Shown: positions 57,548 through 64,000 of the stretch, in pieces
Position numbering within the stretch: position 1 is the first letter of the stretch
Layout of the letters: each line of letters opens with the position of its first letter
Assembly: GCF_902833055.1 (NCBI RefSeq)
Contig: NZ_CADFEJ010000006.1
Span: 62,001 to 126,000, forward strand
Direction: 5' to 3'
DNA length: 64,000 bases
From: Burkholderia territorii
GTDB lineage: Bacteria > Pseudomonadota > Gammaproteobacteria > Burkholderiales > Burkholderiaceae
Position numbers and translations under genes: made by a program
The notes under the pieces: generated by a model
Database searches by the model: none
What the model was told of the DNA's origin: nothing
The model's input: the letters and a program-made list of their open reading frames with translations, nothing else

Positions 57548-57838
57548 ATGAAGAACATCGCACATGCATCGATTGCCGTGCTGACATTCGCGCTTGCCGC
57601 ACCCGCATTCGCCACGACGGCCGCCGACAACATCGCGCGGAGCGCCAGGCCCGCGCAGCCGGATGTGTCGTCGCCGGAGTGCTCGGCCTACTCGGGCCGG
57701 CTGATCGCCAGCGGCGTGCCGCTGTCGGGCGAAACCGTCCTGAAATCGGTCGGCACCGCACTTCTCGGCTCTGCGCTGGGTTTCGCCGGTGGATATCAGG
57801 GTTCGGTTCCCAACCCGTGCAGGCATGCCGGCCTGTGA
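57548..57838 (+). CDS. Small secreted protein of unknown function
   Basis: 96 residues from the ATG (MKNIAHASIAVLTFALAAPAFA, a signal peptide with AFA cleavage end). The mature part contains SSPECSAYSGRLIASGVPLSGETVLKSVGTALLGSALGFAGGYQGSVPNPCRHAGL, that is two Cys (C-x~40-C) around a Gly-rich hydrophobic patch (GTALLGSALGFAGG), as in glycine-zipper-type proteins. No family is recognised. Confidence 0.6.
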   Translation: MKNIAHASIAVLTFALAAPAFATTAADNIARSARPAQPDVSSPECSAYSGRLIASGVPLSGETVLKSVGTALLGSALGFAGGYQGSVPNPCRHAGL

Positions 57839-57876
57839 GCGGCCGTGAGCCGATTGCCAATATCGCTACGCGTTGA

Positions 57877-57911
57877 ACAAAAAGGCGCCGCACGTCTTCC
57901 GACCGCGGCGC
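57877..57911 (-). terminator. Terminator of the small membrane-protein gene (minus strand)
   Basis: GCGCCGC (57885-57891) and GCGGCGC (57905-57911), with the A run at 57879-57883 giving a T tail on the minus strand. Confidence 0.75.
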
Positions 57912-57930
57912 TTCGTCGTCTCGAGCGAGC

Positions 57931-58167
57931 CTAATCCCAGAAACTCCGCACCGCGACCGCGACGATCACCGGAACCGAAAACACGAGCGGAATCGCGAAA
58001 TACTGCGCTTCGCGATCGACGATCCAGCTATAGATCAACCACGCCGCGCCGATCGCGAACGTGATCAGGCCGACCAGCACGGCGGCGATATTCAGTGCGA
58101 GCCTGGAAGGCTGGCGGCGCGCCTTGTCTTTGTCGTTGGTGTCGCGGTCGCGCGGAGACGATTTCAT
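57931..58167 (-). CDS. Small two-helix membrane protein
   Basis: 78 residues from the ATG (MKSSPRDRDTNDKDKARRQPSR), with a longer in-frame ATG 48 bases upstream less plausible. A charged cytosolic N-terminus precedes two TM helices (LALNIAAVLVGLITFAIGAAWLIYSWIV and FAIPLVFSVPVIVAVAVRSF). No recognised family. Confidence 0.6.
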   Translation of the reverse strand: MKSSPRDRDTNDKDKARRQPSRLALNIAAVLVGLITFAIGAAWLIYSWIVDREAQYFAIPLVFSVPVIVAVAVRSFWD

Positions 58168-58257
58168 CGAACGGGGGCCGGGCAGGTGTAAAGGCACAGG
58201 AAACCTCATCCGCACCGATCGCGCAAGGGTCGGCCCCGTATCGTTGGTGAACGCGCG

Positions 58258-59367
58258 TTACAAGCCGAACGACACGGCCAGTTCGTCGAGCAGCTCGCGC
58301 TGGAATCTCACGAACCGCTCGCCCGGCTGCTGCGCGATCGCGAGATCGAGCATCGGATCCGCGACATCGGTGCGGATGCCGGCCAGCTCCTCGACGATCG
58401 CGAGTCCGCAGAACGGCACGTACGCTTCCGAATAGCCGCCCTCATGGACGATCACGAGCCGTCCGCCGCAGTGGCGCTGCGCCGCCTCCTTCATCGCACG
58501 CGTCATGTACCGGTAACTGTCCGTATGCAGCTGCATGCGTGCGAGCGGATCGACCGCGCTCGCGTCGAGGCCGCTCGCGACGACGATCAGTTCCGGCCGG
58601 AACCGCTCCAGCGCCGGCAGCACGATTCGCTCGAACGCATGGCGATACGCATCGTCGCCGCTGCCCGCGAGCAACGGCACGTTCAGGTTCGCGCCGACGC
58701 CCGCGCCTTCGCCGCGATCGTCCGCGCCGCTGTAGCCGGGCGGAAAGCAGCGATCCTGATGCAGCGAGATCGTCAGCGTGTCCGGATCGTCGTAGTAGAT
58801 CGCCTGCGTGCCGTTGCCGTGATGCACGTCCCAGTCGATCACGGCGACACGGGCGATGCCATGCTTCGCGCGTGCGGCCTCGATCGCGATCGGGATGTTC
58901 GCGAGCAGGCAGAAGCCCATCGGGCGATCGCGCAGGCAGTGATGGCCGGGCGGCCGCGACAGCGAGAACGCGTTGGCCGCGCGTTCAGTCACGACGGTGT
59001 CGACCGCCGCGATCGCGAGACCCGCCGACAGTGCGGCGATCTCGTAGCTTCCGTTGCCGAACGGCGCGAGATCGCCGAGGTCGCCGCCGTTCGCGTTGCT
59101 GAGCGCGCGGAACGCGTCGAGATAGCTCGCCGGATGGATGCGCAGCAGATCATCGGTGGTGGCCGGCGCGGCGCCGCGCATGTCGAGGTGGTGGGCCAGG
59201 CCCGACGCCTGCACGAGCGACAGGAAGCGGCGCTTCGAATCGGGCGATTCGGCGTAGCCGGCGCTCGACGGCGGCTGGACCCAGCCGCCGACGGGGAAGA
59301 ACAGCGCGTGCGTGCCGCCGGTGTGCCAGAAGGTGCGTTCGTCGGTGAAGAAGGCGGTGCGATTCAT
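58258..59367 (-). CDS. Histone-deacetylase-like amidohydrolase (class II / acetylpolyamine amidohydrolase type)
   Basis: 369 residues. Arginase/deacetylase fold: SLSRPPGHHCLRDRPMGFCLLANIPIA (about 134-160) carries the His pair, VAVIDWDVHHGNGTQAIYYDD (about 172-192) has the zinc Asp/His, and IVVASGLDASAVDP gives the other Asp. Transition-state Tyr is in VIVHEGGYSEAYVP. In bacteria such enzymes deacetylate polyamines or other N-acetyl compounds; true histones are absent. It lies 15 bp after the MFS gene and is third in a porin-MFS-deacetylase operon. Confidence 0.88.
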   Translation of the reverse strand: MNRTAFFTDERTFWHTGGTHALFFPVGGWVQPPSSAGYAESPDSKRRFLSLVQASGLAHHLDMRGAAPATTDDLLRIHPASYLDAFRALSNANGGDLGDLAPFGNGSYEIAALSAGLAIAAVDTVVTERAANAFSLSRPPGHHCLRDRPMGFCLLANIPIAIEAARAKHGIARVAVIDWDVHHGNGTQAIYYDDPDTLTISLHQDRCFPPGYSGADDRGEGAGVGANLNVPLLAGSGDDAYRHAFERIVLPALERFRPELIVVASGLDASAVDPLARMQLHTDSYRYMTRAMKEAAQRHCGGRLVIVHEGGYSEAYVPFCGLAIVEELAGIRTDVADPMLDLAIAQQPGERFVRFQRELLDELAVSFGL

Positions 59368-59382
59368 GGATAGGCTGACCTG

Positions 59383-60600
59383 TCACGGTTGGGAAGAAAC
59401 GGAAGTCGTGGAATTGCGCGTGCGCCGATCGATGTGGCGCAGCGCGGCAAACGACGCGATCGCGACGGCTGCCGCGGCCCCGAACAGCGCGTGCATCGTG
59501 CCGCCGGCATCGAGCAACAGCCCGGCGAGGAGCGGGCCGGCCGCAAGACCCGCGCCGATCACGAAATTGAGCGTCGCCACCAGGCGGCCGGACGTATCGA
59601 TCTGCGCGACGGTCGCGAGAATGAACGGCAATACGAACGTCCACGCGAACTTGAACGCGAAGATCGCGGCGCTGTAGCCGCTCGCATGCGGCAGCGCGGC
59701 GAGTGCGACGAGCGACGCCGCGAGCAGCGCGTAACCGGCGGCCAGCATCGCGTGCCGGGCAAGCCGGCCGCCCGCGCACGATGCGAGCGCCGCGCCGGCG
59801 ATCCCCATCACGCTCGCGATCGCGAGCACGTTGCCCGTCGACTGCGGATCGAGTCCGGCCTCCGCCGCCGCGCGGCTCGCGAACGTCCACACGCTGCCGA
59901 TCGCGAGATAGAAGGTCAGCACCGCGCCGATCGCGAGCGCGACGAAGCGCCGGGACGCACGGGTCGCGGCGCCGTGCGCGGCCCGTGCGGACGCGTTCCG
60001 CGTGCCGAGCGTCGCGGGAAAGCCGCGCGACAGCGGCGCGGCGAGCAGCGCGAGCACGGCCAGTGCGACATACAGCGCGCGCAGCCCGAACGCGGCGAAC
60101 ACGTGCGGCAGCACGAACAGCCCGATCGCGCCGGCAATCAACTGGCCGACGACCCACAGCCCGTACACGCGATCGCTGTTCTCGCTCGTCGCCGCGCTGG
60201 TCATGCAAAGCACCATCAGCGAGCCGCCGCCGAGCGCGGTGGCGGCGCGCAGCGCGAGCAGCGCGACGAAGCCGGGCATCAACAACGCGGTCAGGAGATT
60301 GCCCGCGCCGAACAGCGCGATCGCGCACGCAGCGACGCGGCGCGCATCGATACGGCCGAGCCACAGGTACGACGGCACGGTCGCGAGGCTGAACGCGCCG
60401 AGTTCGACGAAGAAGTAGGTGCCGATCTGCGAAGCGGACAGCCCGAGCTGCATCGCGAGTTGACCGGCGACGGCCGGCGCGACGAGCAGCAGCAACGGCG
60501 TAATGGCGGCGAACACGACGAGTGCGACGACCGTCGAGCGCGCGAAACTCGACGCGCTGCCGTCGGACGGCAGCGCGGCGTTGGAGCTAAGGGTCTTCAT
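59383..60600 (-). CDS. Major facilitator superfamily transporter
   Basis: 405 residues from the ATG (MKTLSSNAALPSDGSASSF). Twelve TM segments, with VAGQLAMQLGLSASQIGTYFFVELGAFSLATVPSYLW in the first pair and WLGRIDARRVA in the A-motif loop. A central Ala/Arg-rich loop (ATLGTRNASARAAHGAATRASRR) separates the halves. The substrate is not visible. The operon with a porin and a deacetylase suggests uptake of an acetylated compound. Confidence 0.85.
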   Translation of the reverse strand: MKTLSSNAALPSDGSASSFARSTVVALVVFAAITPLLLLVAPAVAGQLAMQLGLSASQIGTYFFVELGAFSLATVPSYLWLGRIDARRVAACAIALFGAGNLLTALLMPGFVALLALRAATALGGGSLMVLCMTSAATSENSDRVYGLWVVGQLIAGAIGLFVLPHVFAAFGLRALYVALAVLALLAAPLSRGFPATLGTRNASARAAHGAATRASRRFVALAIGAVLTFYLAIGSVWTFASRAAAEAGLDPQSTGNVLAIASVMGIAGAALASCAGGRLARHAMLAAGYALLAASLVALAALPHASGYSAAIFAFKFAWTFVLPFILATVAQIDTSGRLVATLNFVIGAGLAAGPLLAGLLLDAGGTMHALFGAAAAVAIASFAALRHIDRRTRNSTTSVSSQP

Positions 60601-60622
60601 GGCGGGTTCTCGCTGAAGGGAA

Positions 60623-61669
60623 TCAGAACAGGTGATACATGCCGACCATCGCGCCGAACTGCGATGCGCCGGCAAGCGGTGTCGGGTCGTATTCGTAGAC
60701 GGTTTGCGAACTCTGGCCGCTGTTGCGCGCAGAACCGAGGTTCACGTACGCGACGGTGCGTTTCGACAGCGCGTAAGTGGTGCTCGCGATGAACAGCGTC
60801 GGGTGGCCGATCGCGGGCGTGTGCGAATCGGTGTGGTAGACGCCTGCGTTCAGTCCGATTCCGCCCGGTATCAGGTATCGCGCGCCGCCCCAGACGATCG
60901 TGCGCGCCGCATCGAGGTCGCCGGTCAGGCGCTCGATGCCCGCGTAGAGGGTGAGCGGCAGCGTCGCGAACGCGTAACGCGCGGCGAGCGTACCGAGTTC
61001 GCGGCGGCGCGCGGACGTGTCGTCGGCGGCCGCCGCATCGCCGTGCGCCTGGTGCAGCACCGCGCTGACCGATAGCCCGTTGCTCGTGTACTGGCCGCCG
61101 AGTTCGAGCACGCGCCCGGCGCGCGCATTGCCCGCGACGCCGGCGGTCGCGGCGAGGGCCTCGACATCGAAGCCGGCCAGCGTCGGAGACTGGTACTTGA
61201 TCGAGTGGTCGATGAAGTTCGCGGTCATCGGTACGAGCACGCCCTGGCCGCTGTACGACGCGTACCACAGCGGGTCGTAAAACAGCGTCTTGTCGAACAG
61301 CACGCTGAACTGCCGGCCGAGTGTCACGGTGCCGACGGGCCCCGCGACGCCGACGTATGCGCCGCGGAAGAATGCGTAGCCCGGCGCGGTCGCGGTGCCG
61401 TCGTTGACGTTGAGGCCCTGTTCGAGCTTGAACAGCGCTCGCCAGCCGCCGCCGAGATCCTCGTGGCCCTTGATCCCGACCTGCGAAGGCAGGATCCCGT
61501 AGTTCTGCAACTGCACGGCCGAGTGGCGCCCGTCGGCGTGCGTCAGGTACTGCACGCCGACGTCGAGCGCGCCGTAGAGCGTAAGGGCCGACTGCGCGTG
61601 CGCGGTGGCGCTGCACGCGGCAAGCGTCGCGGCGGCAGTGGCCATGCGGATGAAGCGGGGTGTCGTCAC
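60623..61669 (-). CDS. Gram-negative porin (outer membrane)
   Basis: 348 residues from a GTG with GGAG eight bases upstream. Signal peptide about residues 1-26 (TTPRFIRMATAAATLAACSATAHA). The mature part starts QSALTLYGALDVGVQYLTH, then VGIKGHEDLGGGWRALFKLEQGLNVNDGTAT and FRGAYVGVAGPVGTVTLGRQFSVL, the OmpC-like trimeric porin pattern of Burkholderia. It ends in Phe (AMVGMYHLF), the outer-membrane insertion signal. First gene of the operon; its Shine-Dalgarno lies within a long inverted repeat. Confidence 0.92.
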   Translation of the reverse strand: MTTPRFIRMATAAATLAACSATAHAQSALTLYGALDVGVQYLTHADGRHSAVQLQNYGILPSQVGIKGHEDLGGGWRALFKLEQGLNVNDGTATAPGYAFFRGAYVGVAGPVGTVTLGRQFSVLFDKTLFYDPLWYASYSGQGVLVPMTANFIDHSIKYQSPTLAGFDVEALAATAGVAGNARAGRVLELGGQYTSNGLSVSAVLHQAHGDAAAADDTSARRRELGTLAARYAFATLPLTLYAGIERLTGDLDAARTIVWGGARYLIPGGIGLNAGVYHTDSHTPAIGHPTLFIASTTYALSKRTVAYVNLGSARNSGQSSQTVYEYDPTPLAGASQFGAMVGMYHLF

Positions 61670-61674
61670 GTGGG

Positions 61675-61778
61675 GTTCTCCATACCGTCGTCCATCGTTT
61701 GTCGTTGGTGTTGTCGCGACGCAGTGTCGGCAGCAGGAAAACCGCTGAACAGTCGTGCAGATGAACGGTATGGAAAAC
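61675..61778 (-). promoter_or_regulatory. 14-bp complementary arms flanking the porin leader; one arm contains the porin ribosome-binding site
   Basis: Minus-strand RNA would read GTTTTCCATACCGT (61778-61765) then, 76 nt later, ACGGTATGGAGAAC (61688-61675). All 14 positions can pair in RNA, 13 Watson-Crick and one G-U. The second arm contains GGAG, the porin Shine-Dalgarno. This could be an SD-masking stem or a DNA operator pair for the divergent LuxR protein. Confidence 0.55.
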
Positions 61779-61971
61779 CCGCGATGCACGGCGTGGACAT
61801 GCCGCGACGCCGCGACGCGGCGTGCTGCGCGGCAGCAACGGGCGGCGCACCGTTCAAATGGATGGGATTGCCGCGTGTTCCGGCGACGCGGCCCGCCAAA
61901 AAAGGCGGCCGCTATAATCGGCCGGTCTGCGTTGCGCGCATCAGCGGCCCGATCGGGCAGGGGAGTGGAAG

Positions 61972-63117
61972 TTGAGGACCACGACGGATATCGGACAGGA
62001 TCCCGATGCGCTGCGCGACGTGCCGGCCGCGATCGTGCTAGACGAGTCCGCATGGCCGGCGGTTCCGCCGCGCCGTGCCGACTTCGACGGCGTGACGCGC
62101 GGCGACGCGGCGCGACGCGAACTCGGCCTGATGCTGCTCGACCTGTACGCAGTGGCGGCGCGCTCGGGTATCGGCGAATTCGAGTGCCGCTTCTTTTCGC
62201 TGCTGCAGGGGCTCATCCCGTTCGATGCCGCGTGGACCGGCGTCGCGACGCACGTGCCGACCGGTCCCGTGATGCACAACAGTTTCCTGTACCGTCTTCC
62301 GCACGCGTTCTTCAGCGACTGGAAACGCGTGCGCGACTGCGATCCGCTCGCGCAGCGCACGCTGCTCGGCGCGCACGGTCGCGCGGTGCGCTTGTCGGTC
62401 GTCGAGCCCGGGGTCGACGCGCGGTTTCGCGACTGGTGCGTGAAATACGGGCTCGCGCAACTGATGTGCGTGTGTACGCTCGATCGCCGCTTCGGGCTGA
62501 CGACGTTCATGTCGATCTACCGCCAGGGCTTGAATCGTCCGTTCAGCGACGACGACGCGAGTCGCTTCGAAGAAGTGATTCCGCATCTGGCGGCCGCGCT
62601 GACGATCAACCGCGCGGCACAGCTCACGCGCGAGCGTGCCGATGCGGTGGCGCCGACGGCCCGTGCGCTGTGCGACAACTTCGGCGTGCTGCACCACGCC
62701 GATCACGGTTTCGACGACGTGCTGCGGACCGAATGGCCGGCATGGACGGGGCCGCGCGTGCCGGAGCCGCTGGTCGCGCATGTGCGGCGCCACACGGGCC
62801 AGCCATACGTCGGCGGCGCGCTGCGTATCCAGTGCGTGCCCGTCGCGGGCCTGTTCCAGATCGAGGCGCGGCCGCGCTCGCTGCTCGACCGGCTGAGTCC
62901 GCGCGAGCTGGCGGCGATCCGCTATTACGGTGCCGGCCGCTCGCACAAGGAGGTTGCACAGCAGATGGCGATTTCGCCGACGACCGTGCGTCACTATCTG
63001 CGCTGCGCATACCGCAAGCTCGGCATGCACGACAAGAGCCAGATCGCCGGCGTGCTCGGCGCGACGCGCGGCCCGGCCGACGACGACCCCGCGGCGGCGG
63101 GCGTTGCGCCGCGCTGA
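61972..63117 (+). CDS. LuxR-family transcriptional regulator
   Basis: 381 residues from a TTG (MRTTTDIGQDPDALRDVPAA) with GGGAG seven bases upstream; no good ATG exists near. The HTH_LuxR domain is at about 306-362: LSPRELAAIRYYGAGRSHKEVAQQMAISPTTVRHYLRCAYRKLG. The N-terminal ~290 residues are not a visible autoinducer-binding or receiver domain, though GEFECRFFSLLQGLIPFDAAWTGV and LDRRFGLTTFMSIYRQGLNRPFS resemble GAF/helix-loop sensor segments. Divergent from the porin-MFS-deacetylase operon and likely its regulator. Confidence 0.85.
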   Translation: MRTTTDIGQDPDALRDVPAAIVLDESAWPAVPPRRADFDGVTRGDAARRELGLMLLDLYAVAARSGIGEFECRFFSLLQGLIPFDAAWTGVATHVPTGPVMHNSFLYRLPHAFFSDWKRVRDCDPLAQRTLLGAHGRAVRLSVVEPGVDARFRDWCVKYGLAQLMCVCTLDRRFGLTTFMSIYRQGLNRPFSDDDASRFEEVIPHLAAALTINRAAQLTRERADAVAPTARALCDNFGVLHHADHGFDDVLRTEWPAWTGPRVPEPLVAHVRRHTGQPYVGGALRIQCVPVAGLFQIEARPRSLLDRLSPRELAAIRYYGAGRSHKEVAQQMAISPTTVRHYLRCAYRKLGMHDKSQIAGVLGATRGPADDDPAAAGVAPR

Positions 63118-63217
63118 ATGCGGGTGCGAACCACGGCCTGCAGCGGTTTGCGCAGATAGTTGTATCCGCAACGATTGAGCGTTATGCTCGTCGTCTTCCG
63201 TCAGACGGATTTCCATC

Positions 63218-64000
63218 ATGAACGACACGAATTCAGGAACGGCGCGTGCGGCGGTGGTCGGGGTCGGCGCGATCGGCGGGTTGCTTGCTGCCGCGCTGTC
63301 GCGGGCCGGCATGACGGTGAGTGCATTCGCGCGCGGCGCGACGCTCGATGCGCTGAACGCGCACGGCGTGCGCGTGATCGACGAGGCGGGTACCGTGTCG
63401 TCGGTCCCGGTGCGCGCAAGCGACGACGCAGCCGCGCTCGGCGTGCAGGATTACGTGGTGATCGCGCTGAAGGCGCAGGCGTTGCCGGCGCTGGCTGAGC
63501 GCATCGCGCCGCTGATCGGTCCCGGCACGGTGATCGTCGCCGCGATGAACGGGTTGCCGTGGTGGTTTACGCACGGGCTCGCGGGACCGCTCTGCGGCGT
63601 GCCGCTCGATGCGGTCGATCCGGCCGGGGCGGTGTCGGCGGCGCTGCCGCCCGCGCAGGCGATCGGCTGCGTGGTGCATTTGTCGTCGAGCACCGATGCG
63701 TCGGGTATCGTGCGCCGCGGCCGCGGCAACCGCTTGATCGTCGGCTCGCCCGATTCGCGGCTCGACGCGGCGACCGCGCGATTCGCGGCGGCACTCGCCG
63801 CGGGCGGCTTCGACGTCGAGTCGACGCCTGCGATCCGCACCGAGATCTGGGCAAAGCTGTGGGGCAACATGAACATGAATCCATTGAGTGCGCTGACGGG
63901 TTCGACCGCCGACCAACTGCTCGACGATCCGTTCACGCAGGGCCTCGCGTTGCGGATGATGGAGGAGGCGGCCGCGATCGGCGCGAAGCTCGGTCTCGAT
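63218..64000 (+). CDS. 2-Dehydropantoate 2-reductase family protein, N-terminal part (cut by window end)
   Basis: 261 codons, open to the window edge. Rossmann start AAVVGVGAIGGLLAAALSRAGMTVSAFARGATLDAL has GxGxxG (GVGAIG). The conserved YVVIALKAQALPALAERIAPLIGPGTVIVAAMNGLPWWF carries the catalytic-lysine region, and TEIWAKLWGNMNMNPLSALTG is the second ApbA/PanE domain signature. This family reduces ketopantoate to pantoate in pantothenate synthesis, but paralogues with other substrates are common, so panE is not asserted. The stop is outside the window. Confidence 0.88.
   Translation, partial: MNDTNSGTARAAVVGVGAIGGLLAAALSRAGMTVSAFARGATLDALNAHGVRVIDEAGTVSSVPVRASDDAAALGVQDYVVIALKAQALPALAERIAPLIGPGTVIVAAMNGLPWWFTHGLAGPLCGVPLDAVDPAGAVSAALPPAQAIGCVVHLSSSTDASGIVRRGRGNRLIVGSPDSRLDAATARFAAALAAGGFDVESTPAIRTEIWAKLWGNMNMNPLSALTGSTADQLLDDPFTQGLALRMMEEAAAIGAKLGLD

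Overview
The window is chromosomal DNA of a Burkholderia, most likely of the Burkholderia cepacia complex. It is very GC-rich with strong third-position GC bias. Housekeeping genes occur in arrangements typical of that genus (guaB/membrane protein/guaA, mfd divergent from ispD-ispF, ahpC-ahpD, an OmpR/EnvZ-type RisAS pair), and many products look Burkholderia-like. I see no insertion sequence, prophage, integrase, CRISPR array or rRNA. The one RNA gene is a tRNA-Leu (UAG). The species call is inference from the proteins.

Layout. 1-4.0 kb: end of PEP synthase, an NfeD/stomatin pair, smpB divergent from a RatA/COQ10-like gene and an RnfH-like gene. 4.0-8.9 kb: DMT exporter, beta-propeller protein, and a helical-repeat/HTH regulator divergent from a DUF899-DUF2182 pair. 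9.1-12.9 kb: guaB, a membrane protein and guaA. 13.2-19.1 kb: a leftward run made of GntR regulator, AprA-like flavoprotein, two-cluster ferredoxin, HEAT-repeat protein and DUF971 protein, with a divergent MFS transporter. 19.3-21.4 kb: DUF1992 protein, tadA, LD-carboxypeptidase.

21.6-32.3 kb is a near-complete urate-to-glyoxylate catabolic island: GntR regulator, NCS1 permease, allantoin-racemase-like protein, PuuE, UraD, allantoicase and ureidoglycolate lyase rightward; UraH and the membrane cytochrome-type urate oxidase PuuD leftward; then an 8-oxoguanine deaminase that would supply urate. Together these would import a ureide or purine and take 8-oxoguanine or urate through 5-hydroxyisourate, OHCU, allantoin, allantoate and ureidoglycolate to glyoxylate plus urea.

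32.4-44.2 kb: LysR regulator, dodecin, a beta-hydroxyacid dehydrogenase, mscL, a TPR/PspA pair divergent from a PBP1A, a DUF3574 lipoprotein, a PLP dehydratase and an ArgE-type deacylase. 44.3-50.4 kb: mfd, ispD, ispF, ahpD, ahpC. 50.6-57 kb: envZ/ompR-type pair, a small secreted protein, a DUF1800/DUF1501 pair and a squalene/phytoene-synthase-fold protein. 57.3-64 kb: tRNA-Leu, small membrane or secreted proteins, a porin/MFS/HDAC-like amidohydrolase operon divergent from a LuxR-type regulator, and the start of a ketopantoate reductase cut by the window edge.

Most notable: the AprA-like flavoprotein operon with a 14-bp palindrome just upstream of its GntR gene; a 14-bp long-range complementarity that would hide the porin ribosome-binding site; paired TTGT(CA/TG)ACAA sites in front of the purine GntR gene; GTTACA direct repeats at 10-bp spacing beside ompR; and a hairpin plus T-run in the guaA leader.
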